Translations under genes and position numbers: made by a program
Assembly (NCBI GenBank): GCA_002478145.1
Contig: DLMI01000129.1
Span: 125,775 to 142,230, forward strand
Source of the DNA: Acidobacteria bacterium UBA7540
Lineage (GTDB): Bacteria > Acidobacteriota > Terriglobia > UBA7540
Direction: 5' to 3'
DNA length: 16,456 bases
Part shown: positions 1 to 7,794 of the stretch, piece by piece
Layout of the letters: each line of letters begins with the position of its first letter
Position numbering within the stretch: position 1 is the first letter of the stretch
The notes under the pieces: model-generated
Databases searched by the model: none
Seen by the model: the letters and a program-made list of their open reading frames with translations, nothing else
Told to the model about the DNA's origin: nothing

Positions 1-48
1 GCTGAGCCTTCCAGCCGAGCCGAACGGAAGAAGGGAGGCTGTCTGCGC

Positions 49-69
49 CGGAAAGCCAGAGGCTTTCCG
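49..69. repeat. Perfect 9-bp palindrome at the left edge
   Basis: Positions 49-57 (CGGAAAGCC) pair with 61-69 around a 3-base loop. No T-run follows, so it is not a classical terminator. It resembles in size the REP-like hairpins at 6289-6307 and 6540-6559, though its stem sequence differs. I see no gene in 1-219; the segment may be a spacer after a gene beyond the left edge. Confidence 0.5.
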
Positions 70-219
70 CACAGCAGGCGGCAGAGCCGCTTTTTCCGCG
101 ACTTTGACGCGACCCTGCCACACAATCGCGCGTTCATGACAATCCTGCAGAGAAGTGATTAAATAGACTGGTTTGATTGCGGCGGCAGTTTCCTCGTTCC
201 GCCGAAGGGTTGAGGGGAT

Positions 220-1251
220 ATGCACAAGGGTGAAAGTGTGATCTCTTTCGCGCTTGCCGTGGTCGTGGTTCTGACCTTTGTGGCGATCCAGCGACAGTGG
301 AATCCGGCCAGCCTGAAGGAGGTGGCATCTTCAGCCGAGGATTTCATCCTCACCAGCACAGGAATACGCGGGCAAGTACCGGATTTGGTTGGATACGAGA
401 GATTGAAAACCTATCGACTGGAGAGCTATCGCGCCGCCCTATACCGGCGGAGCCCCGCTTCACTGGTTTTCGCTCCTGGCCGGTTTGTCGTTTACGACCG
501 GAATAACCAACCGGCCTTTAAGCTGGAGACCCTGGAAGGATCGAGAGACCCCTGGACGACTCTTTACGACTTCAACGGGCGTCATGGACTTCCCCTCGCA
601 GGCAGCCGTAGCCACCCGGAATACACCAAGAGCCTGACCGGGGATGGTGTGCTGGACGTTGTGGTAGGCCAGTATTCGGGCGGGGACCACTGCTGCACCG
701 TGGCCACCATCATCGAATTAGGCAAAGAAGCTGTGGCCGTCCTGGGTCGAATCGATGGCTTGGACGGCTTACCTTTCGAGGGCTTGGAAATCCGCAACAT
801 CCATAAAGATAAGAGTTGGGAATTTGTAGCCCACCGTCCCTACATGACAAGCTGTGGCGACCACTCGGACGCGGCGGACGTGCTCTCGATCTACGCATCC
901 AGCAACGGCCAATACGTTGACCAAACAAACCAGTATGCAGACTACCTCACCGGCATCCTGCACCAGAATCTTGCCAAGTGGCGTCAGGAAAAGAGCCCCT
1001 CGCTTCGACTCTCGCAAACTCTGGCCGCCGAATTCGCGCAGCTAGGCCAAAAGGATGAAGGAAAGCGTTTTTTTGCGACGAACTTTAATCTATTCCTGCC
1101 CAGTCTTCAACAGAGGAATATCGATCCGAACGTTTGCCTAGACGACTTGGAGAACCTCATTGATCGCCTGCCCAGCATTCCGCTGGCAAGTGCAGTTGAC
1201 AGCCGACAGTCGACAGTGAACGGTACACCGGTTCCTACAGCTAACCGCTGA
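220..1251 (+). CDS. Hypothetical membrane-anchored or secreted protein with an FG-GAP-like motif
   Basis: This gene encodes 343 residues and I do not recognise a named family. Residues about 8-23 form one hydrophobic stretch after a short basic start, which fits a signal peptide or N-terminal anchor, so the bulk should be outside the cytoplasm. Near residues 138-160 lies LTGDGVLDVVVGQYSGGDHC, which resembles the calcium-binding loop of FG-GAP/VCBS proteins followed by a paired-cysteine SGGxHCC motif. The rest looks globular. ATG 220 follows purine-rich GAAGGG (204-209) and GAGGGG (212-217); GTG 238 is a weaker alternative start. The last codons run through a period-7 array at 1193-1220, so the tail AVDSRQSTVNG is probably repeat-derived. 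The gene converges on the Fe-S protein gene, 49 bp away. The ORF is convincing; the function is unknown. Confidence 0.75.
   Translation: MHKGESVISFALAVVVVLTFVAIQRQWNPASLKEVASSAEDFILTSTGIRGQVPDLVGYERLKTYRLESYRAALYRRSPASLVFAPGRFVVYDRNNQPAFKLETLEGSRDPWTTLYDFNGRHGLPLAGSRSHPEYTKSLTGDGVLDVVVGQYSGGDHCCTVATIIELGKEAVAVLGRIDGLDGLPFEGLEIRNIHKDKSWEFVAHRPYMTSCGDHSDAADVLSIYASSNGQYVDQTNQYADYLTGILHQNLAKWRQEKSPSLRLSQTLAAEFAQLGQKDEGKRFFATNFNLFLPSLQQRNIDPNVCLDDLENLIDRLPSIPLASAVDSRQSTVNGTPVPTANR
1193..1220. repeat. Period-7 array, four units of CAGNNGA type
   Basis: Units are CAGTTGA, CAGCCGA, CAGTCGA and CAGTGAA. The array lies inside the 3-prime end of the upstream hypothetical gene and is translated. It belongs to the set of heptad arrays found through the window. 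Confidence 0.6.
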
Positions 1252-1300
1252 CGGGGCTACTGTCCTGATTTAAGCGTGACATGTTGGGTAGCCTGCCGCG

Positions 1301-2605
1301 TTACATAGCCACGAGCTCCCCTTTTCCTTGCGCGCTGACGCCCGCCTTCATGGCAGCGAGGAAGCGCGACCGCAGCGCGTCGCTCATCAGGGCCCGCTTG
1401 ACCGGCGGAAGCCGAAGGAAGGCGCCGAGGATTGCCCGCATGACGTCCTGGGTCAAACTGCCGGGGTCGTCGAAGATCTGGTTCTGCAGCGTGCCGCGCT
1501 CTAGGCACTGGAGGATCACCCGCTCGAAGGTGGTTTCGGGGTGGATCACCCGCCGCCCCCGCCGATCCAGGCGCATGGCGCCACTGCTACAGTCGAGAGT
1601 GCAGACGCCGCAACCGAGACAGAACCCCGCGTCGACCCGGGGCTCCTTCTTCTTCTTTCCCGCTGGCGAGGCCAACGGGAGCATTTCGATCGCCTCGATC
1701 GGGCAGGCCTTGGAGCACTTCCCGCACCCCTGGCAGAGGGACTGGTCGGGGCTGGCGATGAACGACGAGGTGACGATGAAGTTGGGGTACCCGAAGTCGC
1801 GCACCCCGCGCAGGAGATTGCAACAGCAGGCGCAGCAGTTGCAAATGAAACCGGCATTCTTCTGCACGTTATCGGCGGAGAGCACCAGACCCCGTTCGCG
1901 CGAGCGGGTGAGGTTGTCTTGCATCTCCGCCTTGCTCACCTCGCGCGCCATGCCGTGGCGGACGAGAAAGTCGGCCGCCCGGTCGAAACTCGAACAAACG
2001 TCCAGCGGCCCATCGCACTCCCGGACGCCGGCGTGCAGCTTCTCGTGCCGGCAGGAGCAGATGCCGAGGGCGAAGCGCTCCTTCTCCGCGAGGATGGCGG
2101 AAGCCTTCTCGTAATCGAGGATCTCCACGTGCTCGCGCACCGCCCCGTCGTGGGGGAGCGCGCGCATGATGGTGACCTTCTCCCCGTGGGCGGCGTTGGC
2201 CTCCACCACCCCGCTCTCATTGAGATAGGCGTGAAACAGCTTGCCGAGCGTGGCGCTGTCGACCCCCGGACCGGTCCGCATCATGGTGAACTCGAAGATG
2301 CCGACGAACAGCGGACTGGGCATGTATTGGGTACCGCCCTCGAACTCGAAGTCCACCACCAGCCCCTTCTCCGCGAGCCGTTCGAGGGTACCCTGGAGCT
2401 TGACCCGCTCGTGGCCGGTGGAGCGGGCGATCCGGTCAAGCGTGGCGAAACCGTAAGGCATGCCGATGAAGACCTCGGCCTCCTCGGGCGAACAAAGTTC
2501 CTTCAAGATCGCACGCATGGTCTCGTTCCACGGCGCCCGCACCGTGAGGCCATCGACCTTCGTGCCCAGCTTGCGGTAAACGTCCTTTCCGACCAGGTGT
2601 CCCAT
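1301..2605 (-). CDS. Cysteine-rich protein with two 4Fe-4S ferredoxin motifs
   Basis: This gene encodes 434 residues. Residues about 30-90 look like a winged-helix region (TLDRIARSTGHERVKLQGTL, then a short sheet). A middle cysteine group has C183, C185, C197 and C204. A very dense cluster, CNCCACCC, covers 255-262. Two ferredoxin motifs follow: C291-C294-C297-C301-P and C329-C332-C335-C339, the latter with Ser instead of the usual Pro after its last Cys. No membrane segment is seen, so a cytoplasmic redox protein is likely. The start ATG (2603-2605) has an AGGAG-type ribosome site about 10 bases upstream and lies 23 bp after the E2 stop, so the two genes are probably co-transcribed. The iron-sulfur identity is firm. 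An electron-transfer or redox-sensing role linked to the dehydrogenase complex is inferred only from position. Confidence 0.88.
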   Translation of the reverse strand: MGHLVGKDVYRKLGTKVDGLTVRAPWNETMRAILKELCSPEEAEVFIGMPYGFATLDRIARSTGHERVKLQGTLERLAEKGLVVDFEFEGGTQYMPSPLFVGIFEFTMMRTGPGVDSATLGKLFHAYLNESGVVEANAAHGEKVTIMRALPHDGAVREHVEILDYEKASAILAEKERFALGICSCRHEKLHAGVRECDGPLDVCSSFDRAADFLVRHGMAREVSKAEMQDNLTRSRERGLVLSADNVQKNAGFICNCCACCCNLLRGVRDFGYPNFIVTSSFIASPDQSLCQGCGKCSKACPIEAIEMLPLASPAGKKKKEPRVDAGFCLGCGVCTLDCSSGAMRLDRRGRRVIHPETTFERVILQCLERGTLQNQIFDDPGSLTQDVMRAILGAFLRLPPVKRALMSDALRSRFLAAMKAGVSAQGKGELVAM

Positions 2606-2628
2606 GCGTCTGAGCTCCTCTCAGCCAT

Positions 2629-3933
2629 TTACAGCACAGCCTCCTCCCAATTTTCCAGGGTCTGCTTAATGTGGCCCAAGAACTTCTCGGCCACAGCTCC
2701 ATCGATGACCCGGTGATCGTAAGAGAGGGAGAGGTAGGCCATCGATCGGATGGCGATAGCATCGTCGCGCACCACCGGGCGTTTTTCGATAGCGCCCACA
2801 CCCAGGATGGCCACCTGAGGCTGGTTGATGATCGGCAAGCCGAAGAGACCTCCGAAACTCCCAGGATTGGTGATGGTGAAAGTCCCTCCCTGTACATCCT
2901 CGACGCTCAAGCGCTTGTTTCGAGCCCGCTCCGCAAGATCCTGAACCGCCTGCGCGATGCCCAGGAAGTTCTTTTCATCCGCCCGCTTGATGACCGGCAC
3001 GATAAGCCCTGTCTCGAGCGCCACGGCAATCCCCACATTAACGTTCCGCTTGTAAATGAGGTTCGTGCCGTCTACCGAGGAATTGATAACAGGGATTTGT
3101 TTGATCGCTTCCACCGCAGCTCGAACGAGGAAGGGCGTGTAAGTCAGCCTGAAGCCGTATCGGCGCTCAAACTCATCACGCTGTCGCTCCCGTGCCTCCA
3201 CCACTTTGCTCATTTCGACTTCGAATACGGTGTAGACGTGGGCCGAAGTCCTCTTGCTCGCCACCATGTGCTCGGCGATTTGTCGGCGCATGGGGGTCAT
3301 GGGAACAACTTGCGTTGGCCCGGCGAGAGTCGAGGGCGAAGGTGTCGGCTGAACCGTCGCGGGCGGGGGCTGCACCAAAGGTTCCCGAGCCGCGGCGGTT
3401 CGGCCTGCGGCGGCCGACTGGCGCTGTTCCACATAAGTCAGGATATCTTTCTTGCTGATCCTGCCACCTAGACCGGTACCCCGTACCTGCGTGAGGTCAA
3501 CGTGGTAGTCATGGGCGATACGCCTGACGAGCGGCGACGACCTTGCCTCCGCGGCAGCAGCGGGGGCAGTCGGACCGCCAGCCGCGGTTGGAACGCTCGC
3601 GGTCGCTGCCGGCGCTGGCGGTAGGGCCGCAGCCGGGGCTGGAGGCGCTGCGACCTCCACGCCTGCCTCAGCAGCGGGTGCGGCCACGGCATCGCCTTCG
3701 CCATCGATCACGGCCACAACCGTATTCACCGCCACCGTCTCGTTTTCCTTCACCAGAATTTGGCTTAGAATCCCAGCCGCCGGGGAAGGTATTTCCGCAT
3801 CCACTTTGTCGGTCGAAATCTCAAACAAAGGCTCGTCCCGGCCTACATGCTCGCCGGCCTTCCTCAGCCATTTGGTAATCGTTCCCTCGGCAACACTCTC
3901 ACCCATCTGGGGCATGATGACATTCGTGGGCAT
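2629..3933 (-). CDS. 2-oxoacid dehydrogenase E2, dihydrolipoamide acyltransferase
   Basis: E2 moves the acyl group from E1 to CoA through a swinging lipoyl arm and forms the core of the complex. The 434-residue protein shows the full domain order. A single lipoyl domain covers about 1-78, with the lipoylated lysine K43 in STDKVDAEIPSPAAG. An Ala/Pro linker follows to about 130, then an E3/E1-binding domain at about 131-169 (SSPLVRRIAHDYHVDL to GRISKKDILTYVE), a second linker, and the catalytic domain from about 211. The active-site HRVIDG motif is at H407 and D411. The start ATG at 3931-3933 has GAGG about 7 bases upstream. The lipoyl domain resembles both branched-chain and actinobacterial-type E2, so the substrate is left open. 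Its length is normal for a one-lipoyl E2. Confidence 0.95.
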   Translation of the reverse strand: MPTNVIMPQMGESVAEGTITKWLRKAGEHVGRDEPLFEISTDKVDAEIPSPAAGILSQILVKENETVAVNTVVAVIDGEGDAVAAPAAEAGVEVAAPPAPAAALPPAPAATASVPTAAGGPTAPAAAAEARSSPLVRRIAHDYHVDLTQVRGTGLGGRISKKDILTYVEQRQSAAAGRTAAAREPLVQPPPATVQPTPSPSTLAGPTQVVPMTPMRRQIAEHMVASKRTSAHVYTVFEVEMSKVVEARERQRDEFERRYGFRLTYTPFLVRAAVEAIKQIPVINSSVDGTNLIYKRNVNVGIAVALETGLIVPVIKRADEKNFLGIAQAVQDLAERARNKRLSVEDVQGGTFTITNPGSFGGLFGLPIINQPQVAILGVGAIEKRPVVRDDAIAIRSMAYLSLSYDHRVIDGAVAEKFLGHIKQTLENWEEAVL

Positions 3934-3952
3934 AGCAACCTCAAATCTATTG

Positions 3953-4152
3953 GTTCATTGTCTCATTGAGTCATTGATTCGTTGAACAGACCAAGGGAGC
4001 GAATGCGTCGAAACGCTGACCAGCCATCGCCAACGCTTTCGCTCCTCTGACTCGATGCCATGTACGACCGCGACTGGGCGATCACAAGGATCGCCCCTAC
4101 TGGAAGATGAATCAATGGTTCAATGAATCAATGAACCAATGGATCAATGATT
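3953..4152. repeat. Facing period-8 arrays around a palindromic core
   Basis: The spacer between E1-beta and E2 starts with four octads of NNTCATTG type (3953-3984) and ends with five of CAATGNNN type (4113-4152), which are the reverse complement. Between them is a perfect 8-bp-stem hairpin (GGGCGATC at 4076-4083 with GATCGCCC at 4089-4096) and an 8-bp inverted repeat GGAGCGAA/TTCGCTCC (3996-4003, 4038-4045). It resembles a small non-coding mobile or REP-type element. No T-run follows the hairpin on either strand. Confidence 0.65.
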
Positions 4153-4160
4153 CAATTCTT

Positions 4161-5135
4161 TCAGAACTCCGCCAGCTTCCTTGCGGCCTCGACCACCTTC
4201 CGGGCGTTGGGTAGAAAGTACTCTTCAAGGGGTGGCGAGAAGGGGACAGGCGTGTCCGGAGCGGTAATCCGCATGATGGGCCCGTCTAAATCCTCGAAAG
4301 CCTCCTCGGCAATCAGCGCTGCCAACTCGCCTGCCATTCCGCCCGTACGCGTGTCCTCATGGAGCAGGATGACCTTGTTGCATTTTCGTACGCTCGCCAA
4401 CACCGCTTCTTCATCGTAGGGCAGCAACGTACGCAGGTCAACCACCTCCAGGGAGAGGCCATCTTTTTCCAGTTCCCGTGCCGCCTCGAGGGCGGCCCAG
4501 ACCATAGCGCCGTACGTGATGACCACCATGTCGTTCCCTTCACGCCGTACCGCAGCCTTGCCGATGGGAATTACGTAATCCCCTTCAGGGACCTCTTCCT
4601 TGATTCGCCGGTAGAGAAACTTGTGTTCGTAGAAGATTACCGGATTGTCGTCGCGGATGGCCGCTTTGATCAAACCTTTGGCGTCATAAGCTGTTGCCGG
4701 CATCACCACTTTCAGCCCCGGAGTGTGGACAAACCACATTTCGTTCGACTGGGAATGGTAGGGACCTCCGTGTACTCCTGCTCCGCACGGCCCCCGGATC
4801 ACAATGGGCACTGCCGGCCCCCACCGGTAGTGCATCTTGGCCGCCATATTCACGATCTGGTCAAAGCCACAGGCAATGAAATCCATGAACTGCATCTCGG
4901 CCACAGGGCGCATGCCCATCAACGCGGCGCCGACTGCCGCGCCCACAATGGCCGACTCGGAAATGGGCGTGTCGATGACGCGCTCCTCGCCGAATTTCTC
5001 CAGCATCCCGGCGGTGACCTTGAACGCGCCGCCGTAAGCACCAATGTCTTCTCCCAGCAAGAACACGGAAGGATCGCGTTCCATCTCCTCCCAGATACCC
5101 TGGCGAATAGCCTCAAGATAGGTTAGAACCGGCAT
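4161..5135 (-). CDS. 2-oxoacid dehydrogenase E1 component, beta subunit
   Basis: This is the E1-beta half of the thiamine-diphosphate-dependent decarboxylase that feeds E2. From ATG 5135 it has 324 residues, the usual family length. It shows the N-terminal pyrimidine-binding region with LLGEDIGAYGGAFKVT (26-41), and the ESAIVGAAVGAA motif carrying the cofactor-activating Glu at E60. Further on are the HSQSNEMWFVHTPGLKVV region, the IRDDNPVIFYEHKFLYR motif, and the C-terminal transketolase-type domain (VVDLRTLLPYDEEAV). A TTG four codons upstream (5147) is possible, but ATG 5135 has a G-rich GGGGG tract about 5 bases before it and gives the canonical N-terminus MPVLTYLEAI. It sits 64 bp after the second E1-alpha. 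Motifs fit pyruvate, branched-chain or acetoin enzymes equally well. Confidence 0.95.
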   Translation of the reverse strand: MPVLTYLEAIRQGIWEEMERDPSVFLLGEDIGAYGGAFKVTAGMLEKFGEERVIDTPISESAIVGAAVGAALMGMRPVAEMQFMDFIACGFDQIVNMAAKMHYRWGPAVPIVIRGPCGAGVHGGPYHSQSNEMWFVHTPGLKVVMPATAYDAKGLIKAAIRDDNPVIFYEHKFLYRRIKEEVPEGDYVIPIGKAAVRREGNDMVVITYGAMVWAALEAARELEKDGLSLEVVDLRTLLPYDEEAVLASVRKCNKVILLHEDTRTGGMAGELAALIAEEAFEDLDGPIMRITAPDTPVPFSPPLEEYFLPNARKVVEAARKLAEF

Positions 5136-5155
5136 CTGCGCCCCCAAGGCCGGAA

Positions 5156-5246
5156 ATCGAGAGTCGAAACTCGAAATCCGACCCTTCAGACTCTACACTT
5201 CAGACTCCTGACTCCTGACTCCTGAATCCTGACTCCTGAATCCTGC
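5156..5246. repeat. Thirteen-unit composite period-7 array
   Basis: Read on the plus strand, 91 bp divide into 13 consecutive heptads. They change family along the way: ATCGAGA, GTCGAAA, CTCGAAA, then CTTCAGA, CTCTACA, CTTCAGA, then CTCCTGA three times, ATCCTGA, CTCCTGA and ATCCTGC. The array spans the end of the second E1-alpha gene and nearly reaches the start of E1-beta. It is the longest array in the window. Confidence 0.75.
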
Positions 5247-6249
5247 TTTTCCTCCACCAACAGTCCGACTCGCAGTACACACCTTCCAATGCTGTTTCGC
5301 CCTTGGGCAGCGCTCGCGCCTCAGCGTCGGCGACGGCTGCGTCGATCTCCTTCTGGATGCGGCGATCGAGATCGTCAATCTGCTGCCTTGTCAGGATTTT
5401 TTGAGTGAGCAGATATTTCTCAAGCCTCTGGATGGGATCTTTCTTTGCCCACTCCTGCAACAGTCGATCATGAACATATTCCGCAGCGTCGTGAGCCGAA
5501 TGTCCTGCCATGCGAAAAGTCATGCACTCCAGGAAGCTCGGCCCATTTCCTTCGCGAGCGCGAGCAACCGCTTCTCCCACAGCGTGATAAACAACCAGGA
5601 CATCGTTTCCGTCGATGGTTTTGCCCGGCATGCCGTAGGCGGGACCCCGAACCGATAGGTTTCTTACCGCGAACTGCTTTTCAACGGGCGTGGAGAAGGC
5701 ATACCCATTGTTGTTGCAGATGAAAACCACGGGAAGCTTCATGACTCCGGCCATGTTCATCGCTTCATGAACCTGTCCCACGCTGGTCGTGCCCTCACCC
5801 AGGTGTACGAGAGCCACATTGCCATGGTTGTGCCGTTTTAACACCAGACCGACCCCGCAAGCCACAGGACAGGTTCCGCCCAGCGGGGAAATGATTGGGA
5901 TGACGCCGCGCTTCATATCGCCGATGTGCAAGGTGTTATCCCGCCCGCGCGTGGGCGTATCGGCTCGGGCCATCCAGTTTGCGAAAATATCGGCAAGTGA
6001 AAAACCGCGAATCAGGAAGGAAGAAAAATCCCGGTGACTGGGCAGGACCACGTCTCCCTCCATCAACTGCAAGGCTGAGCCGACACCAATGGCTTCCTGC
6101 CCGCGCCCAATGTAGACGCCTCCCACAATCTTTCCCTGGGGATACAGTACGCGTTCAATCCTCCGCTCCGCCTCGCGCGTGAGCTTCAGGAAGTAGAGCA
6201 TGCGCTGCAACACGCCGGGACTTTGGGCACCAAACCTATATTGTTTCAT
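5200..6249 (-). CDS. 2-oxoacid dehydrogenase E1 component, alpha subunit (second, divergent copy)
   Basis: This E1-alpha has 349 residues from ATG 6249, the start that matches family N-termini; the reading frame continues upstream into a REP-like element. Visible motifs are GGVYIGRGQEAIGVG (43-57), RGRDNTLHIGD, and the cofactor motif starting LGEGTTSVGQVHEAMN (150-165) and ending at NN (179-180). The usual GDG, whose Asp binds the magnesium of thiamine diphosphate, reads GEG at 151-153. The active-site loop usually reading HDDxxxYR is HDAAEYVHD at 253-261. Both changes are absent from the neighbouring E1-alpha. The last 15 residues (SRIQESGFRSQESGV) are encoded by the period-7 array, so the natural C-terminus has probably been replaced. 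No clear Shine-Dalgarno precedes the start. It may have reduced or altered activity, or a different substrate preference. Confidence 0.9.
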   Translation of the reverse strand: MKQYRFGAQSPGVLQRMLYFLKLTREAERRIERVLYPQGKIVGGVYIGRGQEAIGVGSALQLMEGDVVLPSHRDFSSFLIRGFSLADIFANWMARADTPTRGRDNTLHIGDMKRGVIPIISPLGGTCPVACGVGLVLKRHNHGNVALVHLGEGTTSVGQVHEAMNMAGVMKLPVVFICNNNGYAFSTPVEKQFAVRNLSVRGPAYGMPGKTIDGNDVLVVYHAVGEAVARAREGNGPSFLECMTFRMAGHSAHDAAEYVHDRLLQEWAKKDPIQRLEKYLLTQKILTRQQIDDLDRRIQKEIDAAVADAEARALPKGETALEGVYCESDCWWRKSRIQESGFRSQESGV

Positions 6250-6261
6250 TCTCGCGTCGGC

Positions 6262-6588
6262 TGCCCCGAAGGGGCGAACCGTGAGTAGCCGTGGGTGCAA
6301 CCCACGGAAAGAAAGCAAAAAAACCGCGCCGGCCCTGAAAGGGCCGGACTGGAGCCCCCTTCACAACATGTACCGCTCGTCGAATTCAATCCCCGCCTCC
6401 TCCAGCAACTTGCGGTATTCCTCCACAAAGGTCGTCCGGCGGTGATGTTCTTCTTGCCCCTTGATGTATTCGATCAAGCAATCAATTTCCCGCCTCGAAT
6501 GCGTAAACGCGCCATAGCCATCCTGCCAGTGCGAGCCAACCGCAGGTTGAAACCTGCGGCTACTCACGGGAGGCCCCTTCGGGGCCTT
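6262..6588. mobile_element. RAYT remnant flanked by inverted REP-like hairpins
   Basis: On the left, 6264-6274 (CCCCGAAGGGG) is followed by CCGTGAGTAGCCG and a hairpin at 6289-6307. On the right, the same order appears as reverse complement: a hairpin at 6540-6559, then CGGCTACTCACGG at 6557-6569, then CCCCTTCGGGG at 6574-6584. The two hairpin stems differ in sequence, yet each is perfectly paired (CCGTGGGT with ACCCACGG; CCGCAGGTT with AACCTGCGG). A third palindrome sits at 6329-6347. Between them lies a C-terminal transposase fragment. This layout fits a REP/RAYT unit in decay. Confidence 0.7.
6361..6567 (-). pseudogene. C-terminal fragment of a REP-associated IS200-like transposase (RAYT)
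   Basis: Only about 55 residues show family similarity, from HWQDGYGAF (near 6528) through CLIEYIKGQEEHHRRTTFVE to LLEEAGIEFDERYML. This is the typical C-terminal end of Y1-type REP-associated transposases. The catalytic Tyr and the HUH motif would lie upstream and are missing; the first dozen codons of the open frame are just the REP hairpin. It is therefore a truncated remnant that cannot transpose by itself. It sits between the two E1-alpha genes. Confidence 0.8.
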
Positions 6589-6772
6589 CCGATTCTTGGC
6601 CCCTCGAGATTCGTCGCCCCCAGGCGTGAGTCATCAAGCCGACCGCGAGACAAGTCGCTTCATTGCGCGCGCCGCCCCGCATTCCGGGGTGCCTCGTGCA
6701 GTAGCCCACTCTCGTCGCCGGATTTGCTGGGCTCTTCCCGCCCGCTGCCAACTGCCTTCTGCCAGCTTTCCC
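6589..6772. other. Gap between RAYT remnant and first E1-alpha
   Basis: No gene is seen. Three heptads of CTGCCNN type lie at 6745-6765, just beyond the E1-alpha stop, and a CCCCGCATTCCGGGG-like inverted repeat sits near 6675. With the RAYT element, the full space between the two E1-alpha genes is 523 bp and appears entirely non-coding. Confidence 0.5.
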
Positions 6773-7741
6773 CTAGGCCCAGACCGACCGTGCCGCCTCC
6801 TCCGGCTGCGGGAAGGGGCTGGCCTCTGCGAAGGCAACGTCTTCGCGGACTTCCTTCTCGATCCGCGCCTCGATCGCGCCCTTTTCCTCCTCGGTCATAA
6901 GTTTGTGCTGAGCGAGGAATTTCTCGTAGCAAAGGATCGGGTCCTTCTTTCGCCATCTCTCAAATTCTTCCTCGGGGACGTAGCGCGCGTCGTCGTGCTC
7001 CGCGTGGCCCTTCATGCGCATCGTCTTACACTCGATGAGGAAGGGGCCGGCGCCGCCACGCGCCTGTTCCGCTGCCTTGCGAGTGGCTTCATATACCTGC
7101 AAGACATCATTGCCGTCCACGATGGTGGCAGGAATGGCATACGCCTTGCCTCGTTCCGCAATATCCTGAATGGCCATCTGTTTTCTGATCGGAGTGGAGT
7201 AAGCCCAGCCATTGTTTTCGGCGATGATGAGCAAGGGGAGTTTCAGGACTGCGGCAAAATTCATGCCTTCGTGGCACGGGCCGGTGCTGGTGGCCCCATC
7301 TCCTACATAAGTCACCGCGACGCGCCTTTCTTTGCGGAGTTTGGCAGCAAGCGCAATGCCGGCCATCAAGGGCACGGTCTCGCCCAGCATGCTGATGGGC
7401 GCGATGACGCCTCGCCCCACGTCCCCGAAGTGCGTGTTGGCATCGCGCCCCCCCGTCGGGCCATCTTTCCTCGCCATGTACTGAAGGAACAGGTCCCTTG
7501 GCCGGTATCCCCGGATGAGCAAGGCGCCGACGTTTCGGATCACAGGGCCAATCAAGTCTTGCTTCTCGAGGGCGTAGGCAGTTCCTACGGAGATCGCCTC
7601 CTGGCCCAGGCCGGAGTACACTCCGCCCACCACTTTGCCCTGCCGGTAAAGGCTCGTGAGCTGCTCGTCCACGCGCCGGTTCAAGCGAAGGTAATAGTAG
7701 ATCGCGTGATGCTGCGAACGATTCAGTTGTTTCACGGCCAT
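6773..7741 (-). CDS. 2-oxoacid dehydrogenase E1 component, alpha subunit (first, canonical copy)
   Basis: From ATG 7741 the protein has 322 residues, a normal E1-alpha length. The frame is open back to 7942 only because it crosses a palindromic element. Motifs are GGVYSGLGQEAISVG (39-53), GGRDANTHFGD, and the full thiamine-diphosphate motif from VGDGATSTGPCHEGMN (146-161) to ENN (175-177), followed by the active-site loop GHAEHDDARY (245-254). Unlike the second copy, GDG and HDD are intact, so this is the better candidate for the working alpha subunit. No evident Shine-Dalgarno precedes ATG 7741. It lies between LipB and the RAYT element and is presumably transcribed with the cluster, unless the palindrome at 7795-7966 interrupts transcription. 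Confidence 0.94.
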   Translation of the reverse strand: MAVKQLNRSQHHAIYYYLRLNRRVDEQLTSLYRQGKVVGGVYSGLGQEAISVGTAYALEKQDLIGPVIRNVGALLIRGYRPRDLFLQYMARKDGPTGGRDANTHFGDVGRGVIAPISMLGETVPLMAGIALAAKLRKERRVAVTYVGDGATSTGPCHEGMNFAAVLKLPLLIIAENNGWAYSTPIRKQMAIQDIAERGKAYAIPATIVDGNDVLQVYEATRKAAEQARGGAGPFLIECKTMRMKGHAEHDDARYVPEEEFERWRKKDPILCYEKFLAQHKLMTEEEKGAIEARIEKEVREDVAFAEASPFPQPEEAARSVWA

Positions 7742-7794
7742 TGAAATGTGCAGGCCGAAAGCCGCCGGTCCCAAGTCGCCACGAACAGCGATTT

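Noticed and set aside
1281..2716. Long plus-strand frames (277 and 391 residues) opposite the Fe-S protein gene
   Set aside because: They are antisense to a gene with clear ferredoxin motifs and have low-complexity, Arg-rich or His-rich translations.
2671..3471. A 266-residue plus-strand frame opposite E2
   Set aside because: Antisense shadow of the E2 catalytic domain, without recognisable motifs.
4076..4096. Rho-independent terminator after E1-beta
   Set aside because: The 8-bp hairpin has no T-run on either strand and resembles a REP-type palindrome.
6596..7744. A 382-residue plus-strand frame opposite the first E1-alpha
   Set aside because: It mirrors a gene with full thiamine-diphosphate motifs; high GC keeps the opposite frame open.
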